Assembly (NCBI RefSeq): GCF_000349945.1
Contig: NC_020516.1
Span: forward strand, 4,092,001-4,156,000
Direction of reading: 5' to 3'
Origin: Azoarcus sp. KH32C
GTDB taxonomy: Bacteria > Pseudomonadota > Gammaproteobacteria > Burkholderiales > Rhodocyclaceae
Length of the DNA: 64,000 nt
Made by a program: the position numbers and the translations under genes. This document shows positions 37,259-46,545 of this stretch, one piece after another. Below the pieces are notes generated by a model that had not been told where the DNA came from, did not search any database, and saw nothing but the letters and a program-made list of their open reading frames with translations. Each line of letters starts with the position of its first letter. The first letter of the stretch is position 1.

Positions 37259-37443
37259 ACGAAGGGCACGAAGACCCGTTCGAGTGCGAACAGCGCGAGG
37301 TAGACGAAGATCACCACGACCGCCGCGCGAAAGAATTTCCACGCCCACGCCCGGTAGCGGACATTGCCCGTAAACATCCAGGCAATGACTGATCCGCCGA
37401 TGCCGATCGCCGCCAGCACCATGAAAATGCGGATGACCAGCAT
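37255..37443 (-). CDS. small membrane protein of unknown function, 62 residues
   Basis: Starts M-L-V-I-R-I-F-M-V-L-A-A-I-G-I-G-G, a first membrane helix (about 4-24), then N-V-R-Y-R-A-W-A-W-K-F-F-R and a second helix (about 39-58). It begins 8 bases after the lpxC stop and so probably ends the dcw-lpxC transcript. I recall similar short two-helix proteins at this place in related genomes, but no function is known to me. A longer in-frame start would run back into lpxC and is not supported. Confidence 0.65.
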   Translation of the reverse strand: MLVIRIFMVLAAIGIGGSVIAWMFTGNVRYRAWAWKFFRAAVVVIFVYLALFALERVFVPFV

Positions 37444-37451
37444 CTGGCGCG

Positions 37452-38372
37452 TCAGGAAACGGTTGCGAGGGCGAACTGGTGGGTCACGGCCGCAGGCGTC
37501 GCAGCATCCTGTTCGAAGGTGACGATTTCCCAGGCGGACTGGTCTTCGAGCAGCACGCGCAGAATCTGGTTGTTGAGCGCGTGACCGGACTTGTGCGCGT
37601 TGTAGCTCGCGAGCAAGGGGTGACCGCACAGATAAAGATCGCCGATCGCGTCGAGCACCTTGTGTTTGACGAACTCGTCCGCGTAACGCAAGCCGTCGGC
37701 ATTGAGCACGCGGTATTCGTCCATCACGATCGCATTGTCCAAGCTGCCGCCGAGCGCGAGGCCGTTGGCGCGCATGAACTCGACATCCTGCATGAAACCG
37801 AAGGTGCGGGCGCGTGCAATGTCGCGCACGTACGACTGTTCGGCGAAGTCCACCGTGACGCTGGTCGAGGTCTTGTCGATTGCCGGATGGTTGAAGACGA
37901 TCGAGAAGGTCAGGCGGAAACCGTCATACGGATCGAGCCGCACCCACTTGTCGCCTTCTTCGTAGACGACGGGCTTTTTGACGCGCAGGAAACGCTTTGG
38001 CGCCTTCTGCTCCTCGATTCCGGCAGACTGCAGCAGGAACACGAAGGGTCCGGAGCTACCGTCGAGGATCGGGATTTCGGGCGCATCGACGTCAACATGC
38101 AGGTTGTCGATCCCGAGGCCGGCGAGCGCCGACATCAGGTGCTCGACGGTGCCGACCTTCGCGCCGTTCCGCTCGAGCCCCGAGCACATCCGCGTGTCGC
38201 AGACGGAATACGGATCGGCAGGAAAATCGATTACCGGATCCAGATCGACACGATGGAACACGATTCCGGTATCGGGAGCAGCCGGCCGCAGCACGAGCTG
38301 GACCTTGCGTCCGCCGTGCAGGCCGACGCCGGTGGCTTTGACGAGGGATTTAAGGGTGCGCTGCCGGATCAT
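37452..38372 (-). CDS. lpxC: UDP-3-O-acyl-N-acetylglucosamine deacetylase
   Basis: 306 residues. LpxC makes the committed step of lipid A synthesis, a zinc-dependent deacetylation. The zinc and catalytic residues are in the expected places: His78 (T-V-E-H-L), His237 and Asp241 (H-K-V-L-D-A-I-G-D) and His264 (K-S-G-H-A-L-N). It follows ftsZ in the dcw cluster, as in E. coli. A strong hairpin lies between the two genes, so lpxC may have partly independent expression. Confidence 0.98.
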   Translation of the reverse strand: MIRQRTLKSLVKATGVGLHGGRKVQLVLRPAAPDTGIVFHRVDLDPVIDFPADPYSVCDTRMCSGLERNGAKVGTVEHLMSALAGLGIDNLHVDVDAPEIPILDGSSGPFVFLLQSAGIEEQKAPKRFLRVKKPVVYEEGDKWVRLDPYDGFRLTFSIVFNHPAIDKTSTSVTVDFAEQSYVRDIARARTFGFMQDVEFMRANGLALGGSLDNAIVMDEYRVLNADGLRYADEFVKHKVLDAIGDLYLCGHPLLASYNAHKSGHALNNQILRVLLEDQSAWEIVTFEQDAATPAAVTHQFALATVS

Positions 38373-38500
38373 GTTCGTTTCCTCTTTTCGCCCAACATTT
38401 TAGCACGCACGTCAAGCCGGCCGCGGCGAATATTGCGGCGCAGCAACACTTCCTGACGCCCCCGTCAGGACCACCGTTTGGCCGGCACGTAAACGACGAC

Positions 38501-38545
38501 GGGCGTCCGATACAGACCGGAGGCGGCGGTCTGCATCGGACGCCC
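38501..38545 (-). terminator. strong hairpin / likely terminator after ftsZ
   Basis: GGGCGTCCGAT (38501-38511) pairs with ATCGGACGCCC (38535-38545); inside it, CAGACC pairs with GGTCTG after one mismatch, around a 9-base loop. It begins 17 bases after the ftsZ stop. The T tract on the minus strand is short and delayed, so it may act as a processing or mRNA-stabilising element as well as a partial terminator. Confidence 0.65.
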
Positions 38546-38562
38546 GCACGGGGCAATGCCGG

Positions 38563-39702
38563 TCAGTCTGCCTGCTTGCGCAGGAAGGCGGGAATGTCGT
38601 AGGTGCCCATGCCGTTGGCGCTCATCGCCTCGACGGTCGTGCGGCGGCCGTGGCGGATCACCGCCGGAACGTCCAGGTTCGTCATGTCGATGGCGCCCAT
38701 CGAGGGGCCGTACGTACCGGTACCGGCCACAACCTGCATCACGGGCTGGCGAGCGGCACGCGGCACGCCCAGACCGGTTGCGACAACGGTGACGCGGATG
38801 CGGTCTTCCATCGACTCGTCGAACACGGTGCCGTACTTCACGAAGGCTTCCGGCGCAGCGAAGGCCTGAACGGTCTTCACGGCATCGCGGACTTCGGACA
38901 TCTTCAGCGAGCGGCTCGCGGTGATGTTGATCAGCACGCAACGCGCACCCGACAGCTCCGTGCCTTCCAGCAGGGGGCTGACGGCAGCCTGTTCGGCGGC
39001 GAGGCGGGCGCGATCCATGCCGGCGGCTTCGGCCGAACCCATCATCGCGCGGCCCATTTCACCCATGGCGGTGCGAACGTCCTGGAAGTCGACGTTCACC
39101 AGACCGGGAACGTTGATGATTTCCGCAATGCCGCCCACGGCACTGCTCAGCACGTTGTCGGCAGAACGGAAGCAGTCCTCGAAGCCGGCGTCGTCGCCGT
39201 ACACTTCGAGCAGCTTGTCGTTGAGGACGACGATCAGCGAGTCGACATGGCGGGTCAGCTCTTCAACGCCACTCTCGGCCACGCGCAGGCGATTCTCGAA
39301 GTCGAAGGGCTTGGTCACGACCGCGACGGTCAGGATGCCCATTTCCTTCGCAATTTCGGCCACCACGGGAGCTGCACCGGTACCCGTGCCGCCACCCATG
39401 CCGCCGGTGATGAAACACATGTGAGCGCCGTCGAGCGCCTCAGCGATCGCGTCGCGCGACTCCTGCGCGGCGGTGCGGCCGGCTTCCGGCTTGGAGCCCG
39501 CGCCAAGACCGGAAGTGCCAAGCTGGATCTTGTTCGGTGCAAGACAGCGGCTCAGCGCCTGCGCGTCGGTGTTGGCGGACACGAAGTCCACGCCCTGGAC
39601 GTTCTGCCGGATCATGTGATCGACGGCATTCCCACCGGCTCCGCCGACACCGACCACCTTGATGATCGTACCGGTCTGCACCTTTTCAACGATTTCGAAC
39701 AT
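38563..39702 (-). CDS. ftsZ: cell division GTPase FtsZ
   Basis: 379 residues. The tubulin-like protein that forms the division ring. The GTP-binding signature G-G-G-T-G-T-G-A is at 103-110, the N-terminal V-G-V-G-G-A-G-G-N-A at 17-26, and the T7 loop follows the central helix. The C-terminal peptide D-I-P-A-F-L-R-K-Q-A-D binds FtsA and ZipA. A 147-base A+T-richer gap separates it from ftsA and may hold its own promoter, since FtsZ is needed in larger amounts than its neighbours. Confidence 0.98.
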   Translation of the reverse strand: MFEIVEKVQTGTIIKVVGVGGAGGNAVDHMIRQNVQGVDFVSANTDAQALSRCLAPNKIQLGTSGLGAGSKPEAGRTAAQESRDAIAEALDGAHMCFITGGMGGGTGTGAAPVVAEIAKEMGILTVAVVTKPFDFENRLRVAESGVEELTRHVDSLIVVLNDKLLEVYGDDAGFEDCFRSADNVLSSAVGGIAEIINVPGLVNVDFQDVRTAMGEMGRAMMGSAEAAGMDRARLAAEQAAVSPLLEGTELSGARCVLINITASRSLKMSEVRDAVKTVQAFAAPEAFVKYGTVFDESMEDRIRVTVVATGLGVPRAARQPVMQVVAGTGTYGPSMGAIDMTNLDVPAVIRHGRRTTVEAMSANGMGTYDIPAFLRKQAD

Positions 39703-39821
39703 TTCTTGCCTCGCCTCCTAGGGAACTACCCTAACCGTATGCTGCGTTGCGTGAACGCCTATATCTAGTAATGGGTAGCAAGTCTACTACTAAATAGGGT
39801 TTTGCACGCAACCCTTAATTC

Positions 39822-39838
39822 AATTTGACTGTCAAATT
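39822..39838. promoter_or_regulatory. palindrome in the ftsA-ftsZ gap
   Basis: Perfect inverted repeat AATTTGAC-T-GTCAAATT, 11 bases after the ftsA stop. On the minus strand it contains TTGACA, a consensus -35 hexamer, but no matching -10 at 17 bases. It could be an operator for local control of ftsZ. Confidence 0.45.
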
Positions 39839-39849
39839 CTGCCAGCCGC

Positions 39850-41079
39850 TCAGAAATTCTTTTCGAACCACGCCTTCATGCGCCCGAACACTTGGCGCAC
39901 GCTGCGTGTCTCGCGCGCCATGATCCCGCGACGGCGCTGCGCGTGGCCCTCCATCACGAGGCCCATCGCGGCGGCATAGCGCGGATGGCACACGACATCG
40001 GCGAGGCCGCCTGCGTACTGCGGCGCTCCGACCCGGACTGGCATATGAAACACCTCCTCGCCCAATTCCTCCATGCCGGGCATGACAGATGAACCGCCCG
40101 TCAGCACGATACCCGACGACAGCAGTTCCTCGTACCCGCTGCGGCGTAGCTCGGCCTGCACCAACTCGAACAGTTCGGACACACGCGGCTCGATGACGTC
40201 CGCAAGGCGCTGGCGCGACAGCGGGCGCGGCGGACGGTCGCCGACGCCGGGGACCTCGATCATTTCTTCGGGATCGGCCAGCGTATGCATCGCGATGCCC
40301 TGGCTAATCTTGATTTCCTCGGCTTCCGCGGTCGGCGTACGCAAGGCCATCGCGATATCGTTGGTGATCTGGTCGCCCGCGACCGGCAACACGGCCGTGT
40401 GACGGATTGCCCCCTGAGTGAAGACTGCAATGTCGGTCGTGCCGCCGCCGATATCGACGAGGCACACGCCCAGTTCTTTCTCGTCCTCGGTCAGCACCGA
40501 GTAGCTCGACGCGAGCGGCTGCAGGATCAGGTCCATCACCTCGAGACCGCAGCGGCGCACGCACTTGATGACGTTTTGCGCGGCCGAGACGGCCCCGGTG
40601 ACGATGTGCACCTTGACCTCGAGCTTCACGCCGCTCATCCCGATCGGCTCGCGCACGCCGCCCTGGCCGTCGATGATGAATTCCTGCGTCAGGATGTGCA
40701 GGATCTGCTGTTCGGCCGGGATCGGCATCGCGCGGGCGACTTCGATCACGCGCTCGACGTCCATCGGCGTGACTTCCTTGTCCTTGATCGCGACCATGCC
40801 GTTGGAGTTGAAGCTCTTGATGTGACTGCCCGCGATGCCGGTATAGACATCGCGGATCTTGCAGTCGGCCATCAGCTCGACTTCCTGGATCACGCGCGAG
40901 ATGGCGTCGACGGTCGCCTCGATATTGACGACGACGCCGCGCTTGAGGCCGTTGGTCGGCTGCGAGCCGACGCCCACGACGTTCAGCTGTCCGTCCGGTC
41001 GCGCCTCGGCCACCATGCAGGTGACCTTCGAGGTGCCGATGTCGAGTCCGACGATCAGGTCCTTGTATTCCTTGCTCAT
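39850..41079 (-). CDS. ftsA: cell division protein FtsA
   Basis: 409 residues. Actin-like ATPase that anchors FtsZ to the membrane. The fold shows V-G-L-D-I-G-T-S-K-V at the N-terminus, V-D-I-G-G-G-T-T-D-I-A in the middle and the L-T-G-G-S-S phosphate loop. The last residues (V-F-G-R-M-K-A-W-F-E-K-N-F) form the amphipathic membrane-binding helix. Overlaps ftsQ by 4 bases. Confidence 0.98.
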   Translation of the reverse strand: MSKEYKDLIVGLDIGTSKVTCMVAEARPDGQLNVVGVGSQPTNGLKRGVVVNIEATVDAISRVIQEVELMADCKIRDVYTGIAGSHIKSFNSNGMVAIKDKEVTPMDVERVIEVARAMPIPAEQQILHILTQEFIIDGQGGVREPIGMSGVKLEVKVHIVTGAVSAAQNVIKCVRRCGLEVMDLILQPLASSYSVLTEDEKELGVCLVDIGGGTTDIAVFTQGAIRHTAVLPVAGDQITNDIAMALRTPTAEAEEIKISQGIAMHTLADPEEMIEVPGVGDRPPRPLSRQRLADVIEPRVSELFELVQAELRRSGYEELLSSGIVLTGGSSVMPGMEELGEEVFHMPVRVGAPQYAGGLADVVCHPRYAAAMGLVMEGHAQRRRGIMARETRSVRQVFGRMKAWFEKNF

Positions 41080-41924
41080 TGCTTGCCTTTAGTAGCTGCT
41101 TTGACGTCCCCCACCGGCGTGAGGGCGAATCCGCTCGGGTAGCGGAGGTCCGCTACCGCCACCTTTACTCCAAGTTTGTCCCGCGTCTGCGGCCATGCGC
41201 GGACGAAGCGCGTCAGCCGTTCGGCGACGGGCACTTTTTCCTGATCGCGGCCGAGGATGATCACCATCCCGTCGTCGAGCTTCAGTTGCCACGCTTCGCG
41301 CGCCGACAAGGACAAGGCGACGAGCTTCTTGCCGAGCGGGGAGATCATTTCCGAAAACTCGCGGTATTTCGCCTGGACGTAGCCTGACGAGCCTTGCGGA
41401 CCCGAAAACGCCGGCATGTCGGCGTTGCTGGAGGCCGCGAAGACCTCGCCCTGGCGATTGACGAGCTGGGTTTCGCCGCTGTCGGAGATCGTCCAGTAGG
41501 CGACCGCCTGATGCTCTTCGAGGCGCAGTTCGAGCACGTCCGGCCAGCGTCGGCGGACTTCGGCGTGACGCACCCAGGGGAGCTTCTCGAAGGCCGCCCG
41601 CACCGTTTCAAGATTGACGGAGAAGAAGTTCCCGCGGATCGCGGTGCGGGCGACATATTCGAGCTGTGCCGTCGTCACCTGCGCGGGCGGGGTCAACACG
41701 ACCACCTCGTGCAGCGGAAACAGCGGCCGCGACAGGAACCAGACGACGGCTGCGTAGCCGAGCGCCACCGCCGCAAACAGCATCAGGACGTCGGAAATCA
41801 GGTTCAGCAGCGCCGGGCGCTGCCACAGGCCTTCGCGCGTACGACCGCGCCCGGAGGCGCCGACAGTGCCGGCGACCTGCTGGGTGAGCGGAGTACGGGG
41901 GCGAAAATCAGCCAAGGCGGGCAT
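41076..41924 (-). CDS. ftsQ: cell division protein FtsQ
   Basis: 282 residues. Cytoplasmic N-terminal tail (about 1-40), one membrane helix (about 44-64), a POTRA domain (about 70-140; F-P-L-H-E-V-V-V and the L-P-W-V-R-H-A-E-V-R-R-R-W-P motif) and the FtsQ domain. It bridges early and late division proteins in the FtsQLB complex. The gene overlaps ddlB by 17 bases and ftsA by 4. Confidence 0.95.
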   Translation of the reverse strand: MPALADFRPRTPLTQQVAGTVGASGRGRTREGLWQRPALLNLISDVLMLFAAVALGYAAVVWFLSRPLFPLHEVVVLTPPAQVTTAQLEYVARTAIRGNFFSVNLETVRAAFEKLPWVRHAEVRRRWPDVLELRLEEHQAVAYWTISDSGETQLVNRQGEVFAASSNADMPAFSGPQGSSGYVQAKYREFSEMISPLGKKLVALSLSAREAWQLKLDDGMVIILGRDQEKVPVAERLTRFVRAWPQTRDKLGVKVAVADLRYPSGFALTPVGDVKAATKGKQ

Positions 41925-42837
41925 CCTCGAGGATCGAGAGACACAGCTCAGTGAAATTCATGCCCGCAACGCGCGCGGACATCGGCACGAGGGAGTGCCC
42001 GGTCATGCCCGGCGAGGTGTTCATTTCAAGCAGATAGGGACGGCCGTCGTCAGTCAGGATGAGGTCGGCACGGCCCCAGCCGCGGCAGCCCAGCACCTGG
42101 GCGCACTTCATCACGAGCGCCTGCAACTCGGCTTCCTTCGCCTCGGGCAGCCCGCAGGGGCAGAGGTAGCGGGTGTCGTCGGTGAAGTATTTGTGCTGGT
42201 AATCGTAGTTGCCGCCCGGCGCCTCGATGCGGATCAGGGGCAAGGCCCGATCATGCAGGAAAGGCGCGGTGAGCTCGGCACCGGTGATGAATTCCTCGGC
42301 AATCACGAGGTCGTCGAAGCGCGCGGCGAGTTCCCACGCGGCTTTCAACTGCCCGGCTTCGGTGACCTTGGTCGCGCCCATGCTCGAGCCTTCGTGCACC
42401 GGCTTGACGAAGATCGGCAGGCCGAGCTCGGCGACGATCGCGTCCCAGTCCGAATCCGCATGCAGGATGGCATAACGAGGCGTCGGCAGGCCACACGCGG
42501 CCCACACCATCTTGGTACGCCACTTGTCCATCGACAACGCCGATGCCATCACGCCACTGCCCGTATACGGGATCTTCAGCAGCTCGAGCATGCCCTGCAC
42601 CGTGCCGTCTTCGCCGCCACGGCCATGCAGCGCGATGAAGGCGCGGTCGAAGCCCTGCTCCTTGAGGACATGCAGGTCGCGCTCGACGGGATCGAAGCCA
42701 TGTGCATCGACGCCCGCATCGCGCAGCGCCGACAGCACGGCATTGCCCGACATCAGCGAGACTTCACGTTCCGCGGAGGTACCGCCAAGCAGTACCGCCA
42801 CCTTTCCGAATCTTTCCTTCATGTTCATTTCGCTCAT
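41908..42837 (-). CDS. ddlB: D-alanine--D-alanine ligase
   Basis: 309 residues. An ATP-grasp enzyme making the D-Ala-D-Ala that MurF adds to the peptidoglycan precursor. The N-terminal V-A-V-L-L-G-G-T-S-A-E-R-E-V-S, the K-P-V-H-E-G-S-S-M-G segment and the Mg2+-binding E-M-N-T-S-P-G-M-T block are all seen. It lies between murC and ftsQ; murB, found next to ddlB in many dcw clusters, is not here. Confidence 0.97.
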   Translation of the reverse strand: MSEMNMKERFGKVAVLLGGTSAEREVSLMSGNAVLSALRDAGVDAHGFDPVERDLHVLKEQGFDRAFIALHGRGGEDGTVQGMLELLKIPYTGSGVMASALSMDKWRTKMVWAACGLPTPRYAILHADSDWDAIVAELGLPIFVKPVHEGSSMGATKVTEAGQLKAAWELAARFDDLVIAEEFITGAELTAPFLHDRALPLIRIEAPGGNYDYQHKYFTDDTRYLCPCGLPEAKEAELQALVMKCAQVLGCRGWGRADLILTDDGRPYLLEMNTSPGMTGHSLVPMSARVAGMNFTELCLSILEDARLG

Positions 42838-44249
42838 GCCTGTTCCTCGCCGCTCGCCAACTTGCCGGGCACGGCGCCGATCGAGCCTGCGCCCATCGTG
42901 ATCACCACGTCACCATCGCGCGCGGCGGAGAGAATGCTCGCGGGCATGTCCTCGATGCCCTCGACAAATATCGGTTCAACCTTGCCCGAGACGCGCAAGG
43001 CGCGTGCGAGCGAACGTCCGTCCGCCGCGACGATCGGCGGCTCGCCGGCCGCGTAGACTTCCGCCAGGAGCAGTGCGTCGACCGTCGACAACACCCGCAC
43101 GAAGTCCTCGAAGCAATCCCGCGTACGGGTATAGCGGTGCGGCTGGAAGGCGAGCACGAGACGACGGCCCGGGAAAGCGCCTCGCGCCGCGGCCAACGTC
43201 GCCGCCATTTCAACCGGGTGGTGGCCATAGTCGTCAATCAGCGTGAAGCTGCCGCGCTCGCTGCCGTCTTCGCCACGCAGCAGCACTTCGCCGTAACGCT
43301 GGAAACGGCGGCCGACCCCCTTGAATTCGGCCAGCGCCTTGATGATCGCGGCGTCCGGCACCTGCACCTCGGTCGCCACCGCGATCGCCGCGAGCGCGTT
43401 GAGCACGTTGTGCAGGCCCGGCAGGTTCAGTTCGATCGGCAGACGCGAGATCGAGCCGTTGACGCGCACCGCGTCGAACAGCATGCGACCGCCCTCGGCA
43501 CGGATGTTCTCGGCGCGGATGTTGGCACCTTCCGACAGGCCGTAACGCACGATCTGCTTCGACACGAGAGGCATGATCGAGCGCACGTGCGGATCGTCCT
43601 CGCACAGTACGGCCACGCCATAGAACGGCAGGTGCTGCAGGAAATCGACGAAGGCCTGCTTGAGGCGGGCAAAATCGTGCCCGTAGGTGTCCATGTGGTC
43701 GGCGTCGATGTTCGTCACCACCGAGATCACCGGCGTCAACAGCAGGAAGGAGGCATCCGACTCATCGGCTTCTGCAACGAGGAAATCGCCCTTGCCGAGG
43801 TGGGCATTGGCGCCGGCCGCGTTCAGCTTGCCGCCGATGACGAAGGTCGGGTCCATTGCGCCTTCGGCAAGGATGCTGGCGACGAGCGAAGTCGTGGTGG
43901 TCTTGCCGTGGGTACCGGCGATTGCGATACCCTGCTTCAAGCGCATGAGTTCGGCGAGCATCTGCGCACGGGGCACGACAGGAATGTGACGCGAACGCGC
44001 CGCGACCACTTCGGGGTTGTCGTTGCGCACCGCCGTCGAGATGACCACGGCGTCCACGTCCGCGACGTTTTCGGCCGCATGCCCGGAGACGACCCGCGCG
44101 CCCAGTGCACGCAGGCGTCGGGTCGCGGCGTTCTCGCCCAGATCGGACCCGCTGACGGCATAGCCGAGGTTGACCAGCACTTCGGCGATGCCGCTCATGC
44201 CTGCGCCGCCGATACCAACGAAATGAATGCGTTTGACTTTATGTTTCAT
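42834..44249 (-). CDS. murC: UDP-N-acetylmuramate--L-alanine ligase
   Basis: 471 residues. MurC adds L-alanine to UDP-MurNAc. The N-terminal I-H-F-V-G-I-G-G-A-G-M-S-G binds the nucleotide sugar and the ATP loop G-T-H-G-K-T-T-T-T is at 112-120. The start M-K-H-K-V-K is chosen; it shares one base with the murG stop codon (TGATG arrangement), so translation is probably coupled. Ten upstream in-frame codons lie inside murG. Confidence 0.97.
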   Translation of the reverse strand: MKHKVKRIHFVGIGGAGMSGIAEVLVNLGYAVSGSDLGENAATRRLRALGARVVSGHAAENVADVDAVVISTAVRNDNPEVVAARSRHIPVVPRAQMLAELMRLKQGIAIAGTHGKTTTTSLVASILAEGAMDPTFVIGGKLNAAGANAHLGKGDFLVAEADESDASFLLLTPVISVVTNIDADHMDTYGHDFARLKQAFVDFLQHLPFYGVAVLCEDDPHVRSIMPLVSKQIVRYGLSEGANIRAENIRAEGGRMLFDAVRVNGSISRLPIELNLPGLHNVLNALAAIAVATEVQVPDAAIIKALAEFKGVGRRFQRYGEVLLRGEDGSERGSFTLIDDYGHHPVEMAATLAAARGAFPGRRLVLAFQPHRYTRTRDCFEDFVRVLSTVDALLLAEVYAAGEPPIVAADGRSLARALRVSGKVEPIFVEGIEDMPASILSAARDGDVVITMGAGSIGAVPGKLASGEEQA

Positions 44250-45316
44250 CACTTTCTCCCGGCGGCGAGGGCTTCGCACACGTCGGCGACGGCGTCGGCG
44301 GCAGCCGGCTTCGCCAGCGCGCGCGCCTTGTCGGCCATTTCCAGCAGCCGCGGGCGGTCGAGGCTCGCGAGGATGCCGGCCAGTCGCTCGGCGTCGAGTT
44401 CGTTCTGGGGCAGCAGATAGGCGGCACCCTGGTCGGCCAGGAAGCGCGCATTCGAAGTCTGGTGATCGTCCACGGCGTGCGGGAAAGGCACCAGCAGGCT
44501 GGCGACGCCAACGGCAGCGAGTTCTGCAACGGTCAGCGCGCCGGCACGGCAGATGACGAGGTCCGCTTCGGCGTACTTGCCCGCCATGTCCTCGATAAAA
44601 GGCACCAGCTCGCCGTCGACGTCGGCCTTGGCATACAGGGCCCGCAACGCCTCAATCTGCCTTGCGCCGGCCTGATGCGTGACCTGCGGACGCTGGGCCG
44701 GCTTCATCAACGACAGCGCTTCCGGGACGACCTGATTGAGCGCCGCTGCGCCAAGGCTGCCGCCCACAACAAGCACCTTCAACGGCCCGGTCCGGCCCGC
44801 GAAACGCTGGACCGGCGGCGCCACGGCAGTGATCTCGGCACGCACGGGATTGCCCACCCAGACGGCCTTCTTCAGTGCGGCAGGGAAGCCCGCCAGGACG
44901 CGGTCTGCGACGCCGGCGAGGACGCGGTTTGCGAGTCCCGCAACGGAATTCTGTTCATGCAGCACGAGCGGACGGCCGATCAGCGCGGCCATCATCCCGC
45001 CCGGAAAGGTCACGTAGCCGCCCATGCCGAGGACGACGTCAGGCCGGATCCGCCGCAACGCGCCAAGGGCCTGCCAGAACCCGCGCAGCAGGTTGAGCGG
45101 CAGCAGCAGCTTGCGCAGCAAGCCCTTGCCACGCAGCGCCGAGAAACGAATCCACGCGACTTCATAGCCGCGCTCCGGGACGAGCCGTGCCTCCATCCCG
45201 TCGGGATTGCCCATCCACACGATGCGCCAGCCCTGGCTGCGCAGCCGCTCGGCGACTGCAATGCCCGGGAAGATATGTCCACCGGTGCCGCCGGCCATCA
45301 CGAGGAGAGTCTTCAT
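44249..45316 (-). CDS. murG: UDP-GlcNAc transferase MurG (lipid II synthase)
   Basis: 355 residues. A membrane-associated GT-B glycosyltransferase that adds GlcNAc to lipid I. The G loops G-G-T-G-G-H-I-F-P and G-G-S-L-G-A and the donor-binding segment S-L-L-V-P-F-P-H-A-V-D-D-H-Q are present. It overlaps ftsW by 4 bases and murC by 1. Confidence 0.97.
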   Translation of the reverse strand: MKTLLVMAGGTGGHIFPGIAVAERLRSQGWRIVWMGNPDGMEARLVPERGYEVAWIRFSALRGKGLLRKLLLPLNLLRGFWQALGALRRIRPDVVLGMGGYVTFPGGMMAALIGRPLVLHEQNSVAGLANRVLAGVADRVLAGFPAALKKAVWVGNPVRAEITAVAPPVQRFAGRTGPLKVLVVGGSLGAAALNQVVPEALSLMKPAQRPQVTHQAGARQIEALRALYAKADVDGELVPFIEDMAGKYAEADLVICRAGALTVAELAAVGVASLLVPFPHAVDDHQTSNARFLADQGAAYLLPQNELDAERLAGILASLDRPRLLEMADKARALAKPAAADAVADVCEALAAGRK

Positions 45317-46545
45317 GACCGCCCCCTCATGACTTGCCGATTTTCCCAGTCAATGCGGAGCAGGATCGCCAGGGCGACACAGTTCGCGACGATCCCCGAT
45401 CCGCCGAAACTCATCAGCGGCAGCGTCAGACCCTTGGTGGGCAACAGGCCCATGTTGACGCCCATGTTGATGAAGGACTGGACGCCGAACCACAGGGCGA
45501 TGCCCATCGCGACGAGCCCGGGGAAATAGCGTTCGAGCTTGATCGCCTCGCGGCCGATCACCATGATCCGGTGCACGAGCAGCGCAAACAGCAGGACGAT
45601 GGTCATCACGCCCGCGAAGCCGAGTTCCTCGGCGATCACCGCGAGGAGGAAGTCCGTATGCGCTTCGGGGAGGTAGAACAGCTTCTCGACGCTCGCTCCG
45701 AGCCCGACTCCGAACCATTCGCCACGGCCGAATGCGATCAGCGCGTGCGAGAGTTGGTAGCCCTTGCCGAAGGCGTCCTGCCAGGGATCCATGAAGCCGA
45801 ACAGGCGGTCGCGGCGATACGGCGAGAGCCACACGAGCAGGCCCAGGCCGACGATCGCCACCAGCGCGAGGAGTACGAAGACGCGCACGTTGATGCCGCC
45901 GAGGAAGAGCACGCCGAATGCGATCGACGTGATCACGACGAAGGCGCCGAAGTCCGGCTCGCGCAGCAGCAGGAAGCCGACGACGATGATCGTCACCGCC
46001 ATCGGCAGGAAGGCGCGGCGGAAGCTGCCCATGTCGGAGAGCTTGCGTACCGTGTAGTCGGCCGCGTACAGCGCGACGAAGAGCTTCATCAGCTCCGACG
46101 GCTGCAGGTTGATCGGCCCGAGCGGCAACCAGCGCTGCGCGCCGTTGACCTCGCGTCCGAGGCCGGGAACGAGCACGACCAGCAGCAAGACCATGCCAGC
46201 GACGAACAACCAGGGCGCGAATTGTTGCCATTGGCGCATCGAAACCTGGAACGCCGTCAGCCCGGCAATCACGCCGACGACCAGAAAGATCGCGTGGCGA
46301 ATCAGGAAGTAGAACTGCTGGTAGCCCGTGAACCGGCTACCCTCGGCCGTCGCGATCGAAGCCGAATACACCATCACCATGCCGATCAGCAAGAGGGCGC
46401 AGGAGGACCAGATCAGGAGCGGATCGAGGTCGCGTGCCGATTCCTGCGGACGCATCAGGCGGTTGACGGCGCGGCTCGCGTCCGACGCGCCGCCGCGCGC
46501 CGCGCGGGAATGGAAGAAGCCGGCGAGTGCGCTGACGATCTTCAT
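45313..46545 (-). CDS. ftsW: peptidoglycan glycosyltransferase FtsW
   Basis: 410 residues with about ten membrane helices after a cytoplasmic tail of about 40 residues. A SEDS-family glycan polymerase working with FtsI at the septum. Family signatures include N-G-A-Q-R-W and, near the end, K-G-L-T-L-P-L-M-S-F-G-G-S. It overlaps murD and murG by 4 bases each. Confidence 0.96.
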   Translation of the reverse strand: MKIVSALAGFFHSRAARGGASDASRAVNRLMRPQESARDLDPLLIWSSCALLLIGMVMVYSASIATAEGSRFTGYQQFYFLIRHAIFLVVGVIAGLTAFQVSMRQWQQFAPWLFVAGMVLLLVVLVPGLGREVNGAQRWLPLGPINLQPSELMKLFVALYAADYTVRKLSDMGSFRRAFLPMAVTIIVVGFLLLREPDFGAFVVITSIAFGVLFLGGINVRVFVLLALVAIVGLGLLVWLSPYRRDRLFGFMDPWQDAFGKGYQLSHALIAFGRGEWFGVGLGASVEKLFYLPEAHTDFLLAVIAEELGFAGVMTIVLLFALLVHRIMVIGREAIKLERYFPGLVAMGIALWFGVQSFINMGVNMGLLPTKGLTLPLMSFGGSGIVANCVALAILLRIDWENRQVMRGRS

